A stretch of DNA of 64,000 nt from DATBLE01 sp963841405 (GCA_963841405.1 CAWJCM010000011.1:74052-138051), one strand, 5' to 3'. Numbered from the stretch's first letter, positions 25,484 through 34,304 are shown. The notes: generated by a model from the sequence alone, not told the origin. Numbers and translations are program-made.

Positions 25484-26146
25484 ATGATGGCAACGATGAC
25501 CCGATCGCGGACACGGGTCCTGCTCGACTCCGAGTCGCAGGCGTGGCTCGACGACCTGCGCGCGGACGGCCCCAGACGGGACGAGGCGGTCGCGCGACTG
25601 CGCGAGCTGCTCGTGCGGGCGGCCCGTTTCGAGATCGCCCGTCGGCGGCCGGCTCTTCCCCACCTCCGCGGCGGCGAGCTCGCCGAGATCGCCGAGGAGG
25701 CAGCGGACGACGCGGCCGTCTCGGTGCTCGCCCGGCTCGCCGACTTCCGCGGCGCCAGCCGGTTCACAACCTGGGCGTACAAGTTCGCGCTGCTCGAGGC
25801 GGCGGTGAAGCTCCGGCGCCGCGCGTGGCAGGGCCGCGAGCTTCCGCTCGAGCCCGAGGGCTGGACGCTCGTCCCGAGTCGTGTGCCGGGCCCTGCCGAG
25901 ACGGCCGAGCAGCGAGCGCTGCTGGCGGCGATCCAGGAGGGAATCGCGACGGGCCTGACGCAGCGGCAGCGAACGGTGCTGGTCGCGCTCGCGCTCAACG
26001 GCGTGCCGATCGACGTCCTGGCCGAGCGCCTCGACACCACCCGCGGCGCGCTCTACAAGACCGTGCACGACGCGCGCCAAAAGCTTCGAGCGCATCTGAC
26101 GAAGGCGGGCTTCGATCTGGACGCCTTCGAGGAGGGAACGGAATGA
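25484..26146 (+). CDS. ECF-type sigma factor
   Basis: About 220 residues (start ATG 25484; 25487 or 25496 also possible). Region 2 shows LADFRGASRFTTWAYKFALLEA and region 4 shows LTQRQRTVLVALALNGVPIDVLAERLDTTRGALYKTVHDARQKLRAHL, the helix-turn-helix that reads the -35 box. It lies 52 bases after the adhesin and overlaps the putative anti-sigma gene by four bases. It likely controls this secreted-protein operon or its processing system. Confidence 0.85.
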   Translation: MMATMTRSRTRVLLDSESQAWLDDLRADGPRRDEAVARLRELLVRAARFEIARRRPALPHLRGGELAEIAEEAADDAAVSVLARLADFRGASRFTTWAYKFALLEAAVKLRRRAWQGRELPLEPEGWTLVPSRVPGPAETAEQRALLAAIQEGIATGLTQRQRTVLVALALNGVPIDVLAERLDTTRGALYKTVHDARQKLRAHLTKAGFDLDAFEEGTE

Positions 26147-26373
26147 CCCCGGAACTCAGCTCCGAGCTCGTGCGCCTGCTCGGCCCCGGCGAGGCCGAGC
26201 TCGGCTGCGACGCTTGCTTCGACGAGCTCGACCGGTACGTCGAGCTCGAGCTGGCCGGCGAGGACGCCGACCGCATCGTCCCAGGCATGCGCGCCCACCT
26301 GCGCGGGTGCCCCGCCTGCCGCGAGGAACACGACAGCCTGCGGGCGCTGCTGGCGTCCGAGCCTGCGAACTGA
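26143..26373 (+). CDS. Zinc-finger anti-sigma factor (zf-HC2-like)
   Basis: A 76-residue protein whose ATG overlaps the sigma-factor stop (ATGA). It has an upstream Cys pair CDACFDELDRYVELEL and the H-x3-C-x2-C of HLRGCPACREE, the core of ZAS-type anti-sigma domains. There is no transmembrane segment, so it would be a cytoplasmic, possibly redox-sensing, regulator of the neighbouring sigma factor. Confidence 0.72.
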   Translation: MTPELSSELVRLLGPGEAELGCDACFDELDRYVELELAGEDADRIVPGMRAHLRGCPACREEHDSLRALLASEPAN

Positions 26374-26385
26374 AGGGAGACTGCT

Positions 26386-27560
26386 GTGAGCGAGACCGAG
26401 ACCGGGTACCTAATCGTGGGCGGAGGCATGACCGGCGACGCCGCCTGCAAGGGGATCCGGGAGCACGACGCCGAAGGCTCGATCACGCTGGTCGGCGCAG
26501 AGGCGCATCCGCCGTACAAGCGCCCGCCGCTGACGAAGGGCCTCTAGTCCGATGACGACGAGGAGAAGATCTGGCGCGGAACAGACGAGCTGGACGTCGA
26601 CCTGCGGCTCGGGCGCACGGTCGTCTCCGTCGACGCCGACGCGGGCACCGCGACGGACGACGCGGGCGACACGTACCGGTACGAGACGGTGCTGCTCGCC
26701 ACTGGCGGCCGGCCGCGCCGCCTGCCCGCAGGCGGCGGCGACGGCGTCGTGTACTACCGGACGCTCGACGACTACCGGCACATCCGCGGCCTGGCCGAGG
26801 ACGGCGCCCGCTTCGTGGTCGTCGGCGGCGGGTTCATCGGCTCGGAGATCGCCGCAGCGCTTGCCGCCAACGACTGCCGCGTGACCATGGTCTTTCCGGA
26901 TCCCGGCATCTGTTCGAGGCTCTTCCCGGCGGAGCTCTCCGCGTTCGTGACCGACTACTACAGAGAGAAAGGCGTCGAGGTGCTCGCCGGAGAGAGCGTC
27001 GAGAGCGCCGGGAACGGAGGCGTGCGGACGTCCGGCGGCACGGAGCTCGAGGCCGACGGCGTGATCGCCGGACTCGGCATCGAGCCGGCGACCGACCTCG
27101 CCGAGGCAATCGGGCTGCCCGTCGACGACGGCATCGTCGTCGACGAGCTCGGCCGGGCCGGCGGGCGGGAGGAAGTGTTCGCCGCCGGCGACGTCGCCCG
27201 CTTCCCGCTCGCCGCGCTCGGCCATGCGGCGCGGGTCGAGCACGAGGACCACGCCAACACGCACGGCCGGACGGTCGGCGCGAACATGGCCGGCGCCGGT
27301 CAGCCGTACGACCACCTGCCGTTCTTCTACTCCGACCTGTTCGAGCTCGGCTACGAGGCGGTCGGTGACCTCGACTCGCGGCAGCGGGTCGTCGCGTCGT
27401 GGAAGGAGCCGAACCGCAAGGGCGTTATTGCCTACGTGGACGACGAGAATCGCCCGCGTGGATTCCTGCTCTGGGACGCTGGGGCAAGGTGGACGTCGCG
27501 CGCGACCTGATCCGGGCCGGCGAGCCGGTCGACGAGGCAGCGCTTGACGACCTCGCCTGA
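26386..27560 (+). pseudogene. Disrupted FAD-dependent pyridine-nucleotide disulfide-type reductase
   Basis: It starts at GTG after AAGGGAG. It has the FAD-binding YLIVGGGMTGDAACKGIRE, then PPYKRPPLTKGL followed by an in-frame TAG (26545-26547) where relatives have Trp, so TGG to TAG is the simplest explanation. Reading continues with the NAD-binding FVVVGGGFIGSEIAAAL and FAAGDVARFPL. A one-base loss near 27480 (GDA/WGKVDVARDLIRAGEPVD) is a second lesion. An enzyme of the ferredoxin-reductase class, about 390 residues if intact. Two independent breaks suggest a pseudogene, unless the sequence is faulty. Confidence 0.75.
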
Positions 27561-27803
27561 TCAGACCAATCCGTCGGTGCGGGCGGCCAGCTCGCGGTCG
27601 CGGTCGGTGATCCCACCGGCCGACTGGGTCGTCCAGCGGACGCGCACGCGCCGGTACCGAAGGTCGATGTCCGGGTGGTGGTTCTCGGCCTCCGCGACCT
27701 CGGCGAGGCGGTCGACGAACGCGATCGCGTCGGGAAACGAGGCGAACTCGAATTCCCGCTCGAGCCCGTCGTCGACTTCGGGCCACTCCATCCGCGGGAG
27801 CAT
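27561..27803 (-). CDS. 4a-hydroxytetrahydrobiopterin dehydratase (pterin carbinolamine dehydratase)
   Basis: About 80 residues from ATG 27803. The family signature ENHHPDIDLRYRRVRVRW is at about residues 40-57, followed by TQSAGGITDRDRELAARTD. It dehydrates 4a-hydroxytetrahydropterin to recycle pterin cofactor. The N-terminus is shorter than usual and its 5' end overlaps the first codons of the divergent CDP-alcohol phosphatidyltransferase, so one of the two starts is wrong or damaged. It fits with folE nearby. Confidence 0.75.
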   Translation of the reverse strand: MLPRMEWPEVDDGLEREFEFASFPDAIAFVDRLAEVAEAENHHPDIDLRYRRVRVRWTTQSAGGITDRDRELAARTDGLV

Positions 27804-28605
27804 TGCACGGAAGCCGCGGCACGGGCGTGAGCTGCTCTGCGAGCACGTCTTCCGGCCGGCCGCGCATCCAGTCGTGCTCGTGCTCGCGCTGCTGCGCGTG
27901 CCGCCGCCCGCGGTCTTGCTCGCCGCCGGCGCCACCGGGGTCGTCGCCGCCTACCTGATCGGCAGCGGAGCGCTCGCCGCCGCCGCCCTGCTGCTACAGC
28001 TGAAGACGGTGCTCGACAACGCCGACGGGCAGCTCGCCCGGGCGACCGGGCGGGTGACGGCGCTGGGCCGGTACCTCGATTCCGAGTCGGATCTCGTCGT
28101 TAACGCGGCGATCTTCGCCGGGATCGGCTGGGCGACCGGGCGCTGGGCGCTCGCAGCCGCGGGGTTCGCGTGCCTGACTCTCGTGCTCGGCGTCAACTAC
28201 AACGCCGAGCGGCTGTACCGGGGCGAGCGCGGCGAGCCGGCCGAGGCGATGCCGGCCGCGGGCGGGCTCGCCGGTGTACTGGCCCGCGTCTACGCAGCGG
28301 TCTACGCGCCGCAGGACCGGCTCGTCGAGGGTGTTTCCGAGCAGCGCCTCCGCGGCCGCAGTCCGGCCGCGCGGCTGGCCTACCACGATCGCGCCACCGT
28401 CACGGTGCTCGCCAACTTCGGCCTGAGCACCCAGCTCGCAGTCCTCGGCATCTGTCTCGCCGCGGGCGCACCGGCGGCGTACGCATGGGTGGCGATCGGC
28501 TGCGCGGTCGCGCTCGTGCCGCTCGCATACCGGCGGGAGCTCCTGCTTCGCCGCCACATCGAGAACGGGAGGTACAGGTGGATCTGGAAGCAGTCGTCGA
28601 CCTGA
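27802..28605 (+). CDS. CDP-alcohol phosphatidyltransferase family protein
   Basis: A membrane enzyme that joins a CDP-activated alcohol to a phosphate or polyol. The signature D-x2-DG-x2-AR-x8-G-x3-D-x3-D is present as DNADGQLAR ... GRYLDSESD near residue 75. Four to six transmembrane segments follow. The clear homology begins at RELLCEHVFRP, but no canonical start lies nearby: an ATT at 27802 is the only in-frame candidate short of the divergent dehydratase. The start is therefore unresolved. The stop is 26 bases inside folE, which overlaps it. Confidence 0.72.
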   Translation: MARKPRHGRELLCEHVFRPAAHPVVLVLALLRVPPPAVLLAAGATGVVAAYLIGSGALAAAALLLQLKTVLDNADGQLARATGRVTALGRYLDSESDLVVNAAIFAGIGWATGRWALAAAGFACLTLVLGVNYNAERLYRGERGEPAEAMPAAGGLAGVLARVYAAVYAPQDRLVEGVSEQRLRGRSPAARLAYHDRATVTVLANFGLSTQLAVLGICLAAGAPAAYAWVAIGCAVALVPLAYRRELLLRRHIENGRYRWIWKQSST

Positions 28606-29225
28606 GGCAGGCGGCCGAAGCGGATCGCTACGCCTCGCCCCGCGACGTCTCGCCCGCGGAGTGGAGGCGCTTCGAGCGGCACATCGGCGAGATCTTCACG
28701 GCGTTCGGGATGGACCTGGACACCCCGGGCACGCGCGAGACTCCGGCGCGCTTCCTGCGCGCGCTGCAAGAGGCGACCGCCGGGTACGACGGCGACGAGA
28801 AGCTGCTGACCGCGTTCCCGAGCGAGGCGCCGGAGCTCTCTCCCGCCCTCGCGGGGCAGATCGTCGAGGGGCCGATCTCGTTCGTCTGCCTCTGCGAGCA
28901 CCACGCGCTGCCGTTCCACGGCGTCGCTCACGTCAGCTACATCGCCGGCGATCGGATCATCGGCATCTCGAAGCTCACCCGCCTGGTGCGCCTGTTCGCC
29001 CGCCGCTTCACGGTGCAGGAGCGCCTCGGCGAGCAGATCGCCCACACCCTCGACGAGCTGATCGAGCCGCGCGGCGTCGCCGTCCACCTCGCCGCCTCGC
29101 ATCTCTGCACGCAGATGCGCGGGGTCGAAGAGCACTCGCGGACGGTGACGACCTTCTGGCGGGGTGCGTTCGAGGACCCGGCGCTGCGGGCCGAGTTCCT
29201 GCAGGAGGTCTGGGCACGGGGCTAG
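28578..29225 (+). CDS. folE: GTP cyclohydrolase I
   Basis: Converts GTP to 7,8-dihydroneopterin triphosphate, the first step of folate and pterin synthesis. 215 residues from GTG with a good GGGAGG site inside the preceding gene's end. Zinc and active-site residues are seen in CLCEHHALPFHG and SHLCTQMRG, and the family block GISKLTRLVRLFARRFTVQERL is intact. It overlaps the phosphatidyltransferase by 28 bases. Confidence 0.95.
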   Translation: MDLEAVVDLRQAAEADRYASPRDVSPAEWRRFERHIGEIFTAFGMDLDTPGTRETPARFLRALQEATAGYDGDEKLLTAFPSEAPELSPALAGQIVEGPISFVCLCEHHALPFHGVAHVSYIAGDRIIGISKLTRLVRLFARRFTVQERLGEQIAHTLDELIEPRGVAVHLAASHLCTQMRGVEEHSRTVTTFWRGAFEDPALRAEFLQEVWARG

Positions 29226-30106
29226 AGCTTCTCCACGAGGCCCCGGACGGGCCGGCGTTCGACCTCCCCGAGGGCCTGGCGCGACGCTACCCGGGGCGGT
29301 TCGGATTCGAGGGCGCGCGGGTGGTCGCGAACTTCGTCTCGTCACTAGACGGCGTCGTCGCCATTCCCGGCCTCGCGCGCGCGAACCGGTTGATCGCGGA
29401 CGAGAACGACGACGACCGCTTCGTCATGGGCCTGCTGCGCGCGACCGCGGAGGTCGTCCTGATCGGCTCGGGGACGCTGCAGGCGTCGCCGAACGGCCTC
29501 TGGACGCCCGAGAGCGCGTACCCGGACGCCGCAGACGACTGGGCTGAGCTACGCAGGCGGCTCGGACGACCGCCGGAGCCCGACCTCGCGGTGATCACCG
29601 GCACCGGCGGCGTCGACCCGAACCGCCCGGCGTTCGAGCGCGGGGCGCTCGTGCTGACCACCGACGCCGGCGCGCAGGCGCTCTCGGGGCTGCTGCCGGC
29701 GGCGTCGGAAGTGGTCGCGGTGGGCGACGGGCCGCTCGTCGACGTGCGGCGTGCGGTCGAGGAGGTGCGAAGCCGCGGCAACGAGCTGGTCGTCCTCGAG
29801 GCAGGCCCGCACGTCGTCGGCTCGATGCTCGGCCAGCAGCTGGTCGACGAGCTGTTCCTGACGGTCTCGCCGCTCGTCTCGGGGCGCGATGAGGGCCAAA
29901 GCCGGCTCGGCTTCGTCGCAGGCCAGGAGCTCCTACCGGGCGTGCACGTCGCGGGCGACCTCGTTGGCGTCCGCCGCGGCGGCGACCACCTGTTCCTGCA
30001 CTACCTGCTGTCGGCGGGGCCGAGACGCGAGGCGCATCGGGCGAACCCGACACCCGCCTCACCCGCGACACCGTCTACGACTACCTCGACGCCCTCGTCC
30101 GGCTGA
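29222..30106 (+). CDS. RibD C-terminal-like (dihydrofolate-reductase fold) reductase
   Basis: The frame opens with LELLHEAPDGPAFDLPEGLA and has ANFVSSLDGVVAIPG, VLIGSGTLQA and ELFLTVSPLVSG, the RibD_C pattern. It probably reduces a pyrimidine or pterin with NADPH. There is no ATG, GTG or TTG near the natural N-terminus (CTA at 29222, CTG at 29210), although AGGAGGT precedes it, so the start is uncertain. The real C-terminus should be near FLHYLLS (about 30012). The last 30 codons run into an out-of-frame DUF4143 remnant. Confidence 0.7.
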   Translation, partial: LELLHEAPDGPAFDLPEGLARRYPGRFGFEGARVVANFVSSLDGVVAIPGLARANRLIADENDDDRFVMGLLRATAEVVLIGSGTLQASPNGLWTPESAYPDAADDWAELRRRLGRPPEPDLAVITGTGGVDPNRPAFERGALVLTTDAGAQALSGLLPAASEVVAVGDGPLVDVRRAVEEVRSRGNELVVLEAGPHVVGSMLGQQLVDELFLTVSPLVSGRDEGQSRLGFVAGQELLPGVHVAGDLVGVRRGGDHLFLHYLLSAGPRREAHRANPTPASPATPSTTTSTPSSG

Positions 30107-30588
30107 TGATCGTCGAAGACGCTCCGGCGTGGTCGCCACATCTCTGCTCGAGAGCTCGTGCGCGAACGACCCCGACTCGCCACCTCGTCGATCCGTCGCT
30201 CGCGGTCGCCGCTCTGGGCGCTTCGCCCCAGCGGCTCATTCAGGACCTGAACTACCTCGGCTACCTCTTCGAGTCGCTCGTCGTCCGCGACCTGCGCATT
30301 TACGCGCAGTCGCTCGATGGCTCGATCTTGCACTATCGCGACAACACGGGCCTCGAGGTCGACGCGATCGCCGAGACGAGAGCAGGGCATTGGGCGGCGT
30401 TCGAGGTGAAGCTCGGCGGAGATCAGGCAATCGAGCGTGCAGCCCGCAGCCTGCGTTCCTTCGTCGAGCGGGTGGACACCGACAAGGTCGGGCCGCCGGC
30501 CTCCCTCGGCGTGATCGTCGCGACTGGCTACGCCTACCAGCGCCCGGATGGCATCGGCGTCATCCCGATCGGCGCGCTCGGGCCGTAG
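30016..30588 (+). pseudogene. C-terminal fragment of a DUF4143 (AAA_14-type) ATPase
   Basis: From about 30016 in frame 1: DTRLTRDTVYDYLDALVRLMIVED, then ALGASPQRLIQDLNYLGYLFESLVVRDLRIYAQ, and HYRDNTGLEVDAI and FEVKLGG. This is the DUF4143 domain of the bacterial ATPase family. The N-terminal AAA module is absent, and the fragment begins inside the 3' end of the RibD-like gene without a start codon. A truncated relic; a shorter protein from ATG 30106 could still be made. Confidence 0.7.
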
Positions 30589-30607
30589 CCCTGGGCCCGT
30601 CGGCCGG

Positions 30608-31846
30608 CTACTTGATCAGCGTGAGCAGCTTGAACATCGGCAGGTACATCGAGAGGATGATCGTCGCGACCATGCAGCCCACCAGGATGATCATGATCGG
30701 CTCGATGATGGAGGTGAGCGCCGAGATGGTCGCGTCGACCTCCTCCTCGTAGAAGTCCGCGACCTTCCCGAGCATCGCATCCAGCTCGCCCGTCTCCTCG
30801 CCGATCTTCACCATCTGGCCGACCATCGGGGGGAACACCGGATGCTCGATCAGCGGCTGCGCGATCGGGACGCCGGCGTGCACCTGCTCGCGCATGTCGC
30901 GCAGCGCGTCCTCGACCACCCAGTTGCCCGACGTGGTGCCGGTGATCTCCAACGCCTTGATGATGTCGACGCCCGCCGCAACGAGCGTCGAGAGCGTGCG
31001 TGCGAAGCGCGCCATCGTCACCTTGAGGACGACGTCGCCGATCTTCATCGGGATCTTCAGCCTGAAGCGGTCCCACTGCTTCCGGCCGCCCTCGCTCCCC
31101 TTCCAGCGGAAGAACAGGAAGATGGACAGGCCGATCGCCGGGAAGATGATGTACCAGCGGCTGCGGAGCAGCTCGGACGCAGTGATCATGAACTGCGTGA
31201 GCTTCGGCAGGCTGCCGTTGAACTGGACGTAGAGCTTCTGGAAGATCGGAACGATGAAGAGGAGCATCGCCACCAGGACGAGGAAGGCGAAGGAGATGAC
31301 CATCGTCGGGTAGACCATCGCGCCTTTGACCCGGCGCTTCAGGTTCGCCTCCTTCTCGATCTGGGTGGCGAGCCGGTCGAGCACGTTGTCGAGGATGCCG
31401 GCTGCCTCGCCCGCCTCGACCATCGAGACGTAGATCCGCGAGAAGATCTTCGGGTGCCTGGCGAGCGCCTCCGAAAGGAGCGCACCGCCCTCGACGTCCG
31501 CGCGGACCCCGCCGATCACGGTGGCGAGATGCGTGTCGGCGGTCTGCTCCTCGAGGATGCTGAGCGCGGTGACGACGTTCAGGCCCGCGTCGATCATGGT
31601 CGCGAACTGCCGCGAGAAGATCTGGAGGACGCGCGGCTTGACCTTCCGCTCGCGCGTCTTCGGGCCGCTGCGCGCGAACGATGCAGCGCTCTCGGCGCCG
31701 GAGCCGGCGTTGACCTCGTGGAGCTGTTCGGCGAGGAGGCCCTGGACGCGCAGCTGCTCGCGGGCTGCGGCGGCGGTCGCCGCCTGCACCTCGCCTTTCA
31801 GCTCCAGGCCGGAGGCGTTAATCGCCGTATACGCGTACGAGGCCAT
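30608..31846 (-). CDS. pilC: Type IV pilus inner-membrane platform protein PilC
   Basis: The platform protein that couples the PilB/PilT motors to pilin assembly. 412 residues. The GspF duplication is clear: IFSRQFATMIDAGLNVVTALSILEE (residues about 75-100) and FARTLSTLVAAGVDIIKALEITG (about 270-293), each followed by the G-E-A/T-G motif (EAGEAAGILD, KIGEETGELD). Three transmembrane segments. It is the last gene of the minus-strand pilTMNO-orf313-pilC unit. Confidence 0.95.
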   Translation of the reverse strand: MASYAYTAINASGLELKGEVQAATAAAAREQLRVQGLLAEQLHEVNAGSGAESAASFARSGPKTRERKVKPRVLQIFSRQFATMIDAGLNVVTALSILEEQTADTHLATVIGGVRADVEGGALLSEALARHPKIFSRIYVSMVEAGEAAGILDNVLDRLATQIEKEANLKRRVKGAMVYPTMVISFAFLVLVAMLLFIVPIFQKLYVQFNGSLPKLTQFMITASELLRSRWYIIFPAIGLSIFLFFRWKGSEGGRKQWDRFRLKIPMKIGDVVLKVTMARFARTLSTLVAAGVDIIKALEITGTTSGNWVVEDALRDMREQVHAGVPIAQPLIEHPVFPPMVGQMVKIGEETGELDAMLGKVADFYEEEVDATISALTSIIEPIMIILVGCMVATIILSMYLPMFKLLTLIK

Positions 31847-31852
31847 CCCGCG

Positions 31853-32794
31853 CTACCCCGCCGGGGTGGTGGTGTCGAGCGTGTCGGTCACGATCGGCGT
31901 CGTCGCCGTGGTGGTCGTGGCCGGGGCAATGTCCGCGGGAGCGGTGGTCGGCGGCGCCGGCGCGACCGGGGTGGTGGTCGTCGACTGCGTCGTGGTCGAG
32001 CCTCCTGCGGGGGCGGCCAGGTTGCAGGCGGTCTTGAGCACGATCTCGTAGCGCGTGCCGTCGGCCGTGTTGACCAGGGTGATCTTGTCGCCGAGCTTCA
32101 GCGTCGCCGTCGGGTGGCCGTTGTCGAACGAGCCGCCGACGATGCCGACCTCGACCGACTTTCCGTTCTTCGCGATCGAGACGAGGCGGAAGATGTTCTC
32201 GTCGGTCGGGAAGGTGCCCTTAACGGAAACCCGCTCGCAGACGCCGTTCGTGGCGATCAGAGCTTCCGTCAGCGCGGCGGCCGGCGCGGTCGTGGCCGGC
32301 GTCGTGCCGGTCGAGCCGGAGCCGCCCGTCGAAGGCGTCGTCGGCGTCACGACCACGCCTGGCGGGACGACAGCGGGGGTCTGGGGCGAAGACCCGCCGC
32401 CTGCCCCGCTCGACGGCGTCGCCGTCGGGCCGGCCGGCGCCGGGATCGGCGTCGGAGCGCTGGACGTGGTGGCACCCTCGGTGGTCGTCGCGAGCTGCTG
32501 GACGAACGGGTCCTTGCTCTTGAAGAGGCCGAACGAGATCAGCTGACTGGAGTCGCGGACGACCACCACCTGGTCGGTGTCCGGCAGCTTGCCGGCCGGC
32601 GTGACGGGCGCGGCGCCGGCCGCGAGGACGGGCGCGGTCGTCGTCGCGACCGCCTCGCTGCCTCCCTTGCCGCCCATCACTTTCGGCAGCTCGAAGCCGA
32701 GGATCGCGAGCAGGGCGACGGAGCCGACGGCGATGAAGATCTTCTGGCGCCGCACGCGCTTGGCGGCCAGCGACTGGACGGATTCGCGGCTCAT
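31853..32794 (-). CDS. Pilus-operon membrane protein of unknown function (PilP position)
   Basis: 313 residues. A basic N-terminus and one transmembrane helix (IFIAVGSVALLAILGFELP) are followed by a Thr/Pro/Ala/Ser-rich periplasmic linker and a small domain (about 175-255: ICERV-like VCERVSVKGTFPTDENIFRLVSIAKNGKSVEVGIVGGSF, KITLVNTADGTRYEIVLK). The tail is Thr-rich. FGLFKSKDPFVQQ resembles the region where PilP begins its beta domain. Its ATG overlaps the pilO stop (ATGA). By position it could replace PilP, but I see no clear sequence homology. Confidence 0.55.
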   Translation of the reverse strand: MSRESVQSLAAKRVRRQKIFIAVGSVALLAILGFELPKVMGGKGGSEAVATTTAPVLAAGAAPVTPAGKLPDTDQVVVVRDSSQLISFGLFKSKDPFVQQLATTTEGATTSSAPTPIPAPAGPTATPSSGAGGGSSPQTPAVVPPGVVVTPTTPSTGGSGSTGTTPATTAPAAALTEALIATNGVCERVSVKGTFPTDENIFRLVSIAKNGKSVEVGIVGGSFDNGHPTATLKLGDKITLVNTADGTRYEIVLKTACNLAAPAGGSTTTQSTTTTPVAPAPPTTAPADIAPATTTTATTPIVTDTLDTTTPAG

Positions 32795-33460
32795 GCTCCC
32801 ACCGGAGGTGCGGCCGGGACCGGCTGGGTGTCACCGATCGCGCGCGAGGTCGGGACGGTGCCGGCCGGCGCCAGCCCGCCAGGAACGGGCGGCGCCGAGC
32901 CGTCGCCGAAGACGTACGCGGAGACGGTCAGGGTCGCCTTGACCTGCGGGAAGCTCTCGCGTGCCCTGGTTGAAGGTGATCGAGTCGACCGTGAAGAGCC
33001 GGCCGGTCGCGTCCAACACGCCGTGGTGCACGCCGACGAGGTTGCGGAGGCGATAGAGGAAGTCGGATAGATCGTAGAAGCGGCCCTCGAACGACAGGTC
33101 GACCGAGACCTGCTGGTACGCGCCGTACGAGACGGGGTCGTGTGGGGTGATCGACTCGAACTTGACTCCGGTCTCGGCCGCGACGCTCGAGAGCTGGAGG
33201 ATCACGCCCGGGATGTCGGCCGTGTTCGGCATCGCGCGCGAGAGCTTGAAGAGGTCGGCCACCCGGATCGGCGGCGGCGCTGCGGGCGTCTTGACCCCCT
33301 GGACGACCGAGATCTGGTCGCGCGTGTCGGCGATCTGCTGCTTCAGGGTCGAGGCGTCGTGGCGCTTGGGCGCGACCACCAGGAACCAGCCGGCGACGAG
33401 CCCGAGCAGGACCCCGCCCGCGAGGAGCGCAATCTTGGCCTCGGTGCGCAGCTTGCTCAT
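32791..33460 (-). CDS. pilO: Type IV pilus alignment protein PilO (one frameshift)
   Basis: One N-terminal helix (IALLAGGVLLGLVAGWFLVVAP), a short coiled coil (TLKQQIADTRDQISVVQG), then the PilO ferredoxin-like domain (TADIPGVILQLSSVAAETGVKFESI, VDLSFEGRFYDLSDFLYRLRNLV). One extra base near 32960 breaks the frame. The repaired C-terminus (ESFPQVKATLTVSAYVFG...) ends at a TGA that overlaps the next ATG, which argues that the intact gene runs to 32791. About 222 residues. Confidence 0.82.
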
Positions 33461-33497
33461 CGGGCGTCCTTTGGCCGATGAGCGGGGAGGGGTCCCA

Positions 33498-33575
33498 GGG
33501 GAACCGGGAGGTTCCCCGATGAAATCGGCCTCTGGAAGGAGGGGGTCCGTGGGGGAAACATGGTTTCCCCCACGG
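33498..33575. repeat. Family B palindromes, copies 2 and 3
   Basis: Copy 2: GGGGAACC (33498-33505), 4-base loop, GGTTCCCC (33510-33517). Copy 3: a 13-bp stem (33547-33559 with 33563-33575) around ATG, built on GTGGGGGAAAC. They fill the pilN-pilO gap. Copy 3 begins about 25 bases after the pilN stop, with the GCTCGC and CCCCCTCCTT flanks of the family. Confidence 0.75.
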
Positions 33576-33599
33576 GAGCGAGGAGGAGGCGAGCGACGC

Positions 33600-34304
33600 T
33601 CATCCCGTTTCCTCCGGCCGGACCTCGGCCTGGATCGAGAAGGAGATGACCGTCTGGTCGCTCACGGTCGCCTGCGTGCTCGACACGAGCTTCACGTTCT
33701 GGAGGGCGGGCACGACCGCGAGGCGGCTGAGCAGGCGGGCGACGCCCTCCTGGGAGTACGTGTAGCCGGCGAAGGTCATCGGCTGCGCAGCCGAAGGCGC
33801 CGGAGCGGCGGCAGCGGCCGTCGTCGTGGTGGTGGCGGTGGTCGTCGTCGTGCCGGTCGTAGTCGTCGACGGCGAGGTCGTCGAGCCCGCCGGCGCCGCC
33901 GTGGTCGCCGTCGGCACCGTCGCCGGCACCTCCGGCGCCTTGGCCGACATCGTGGTCAGCCAGACGTCTGCCGGGAGGACCGCCGAGATCTCGCGCAGGA
34001 CGCGGTCCCAGACGAGCCGGCTCTGCAGCGCAGCCCCGAGGGCGGCGATCCTGAGCTGCTGCTCGGAGGCGAGCGCGGGGTTCTGCTGCGGCGCGGACGC
34101 CTTCGGCGCCGGCAGCGAGGCGAGCTCGTCCTGGAGCGCCTGGAGCGTCGAGCGCTTGCTGTTCACACTCGAGCTGGCGAGCAGGTAGCCGGCCACGAGC
34201 AGGCCGGCGACGACGAACGGTGCCACCAGCGCGAGCTGGCCGACCATGGTCAGGCGCTTGCGCGGCTGCTTCGTCTCGCGGGGAAGGAGGTTGACGGCGC
34301 GCAT
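33600..34304 (-). CDS. pilN: Type IV pilus alignment protein PilN
   Basis: 234 residues. The N-terminal MRAVNLLPRE is the short cytoplasmic motif that docks into PilM. A transmembrane helix (QLALVAPFVVAGLLVAGYLLAS) and a periplasmic domain (RLVWDRVLREISAVLPADVWLTTM, EGVARLLSRLAVVPALQNVKLVSS) follow. An unusual Thr/Ala-rich stretch (about residues 130-170) is inserted in the periplasmic part. The start abuts pilM. Confidence 0.88.
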   Translation of the reverse strand: MRAVNLLPRETKQPRKRLTMVGQLALVAPFVVAGLLVAGYLLASSSVNSKRSTLQALQDELASLPAPKASAPQQNPALASEQQLRIAALGAALQSRLVWDRVLREISAVLPADVWLTTMSAKAPEVPATVPTATTAAPAGSTTSPSTTTTGTTTTTATTTTTAAAAAPAPSAAQPMTFAGYTYSQEGVARLLSRLAVVPALQNVKLVSSTQATVSDQTVISFSIQAEVRPEETG

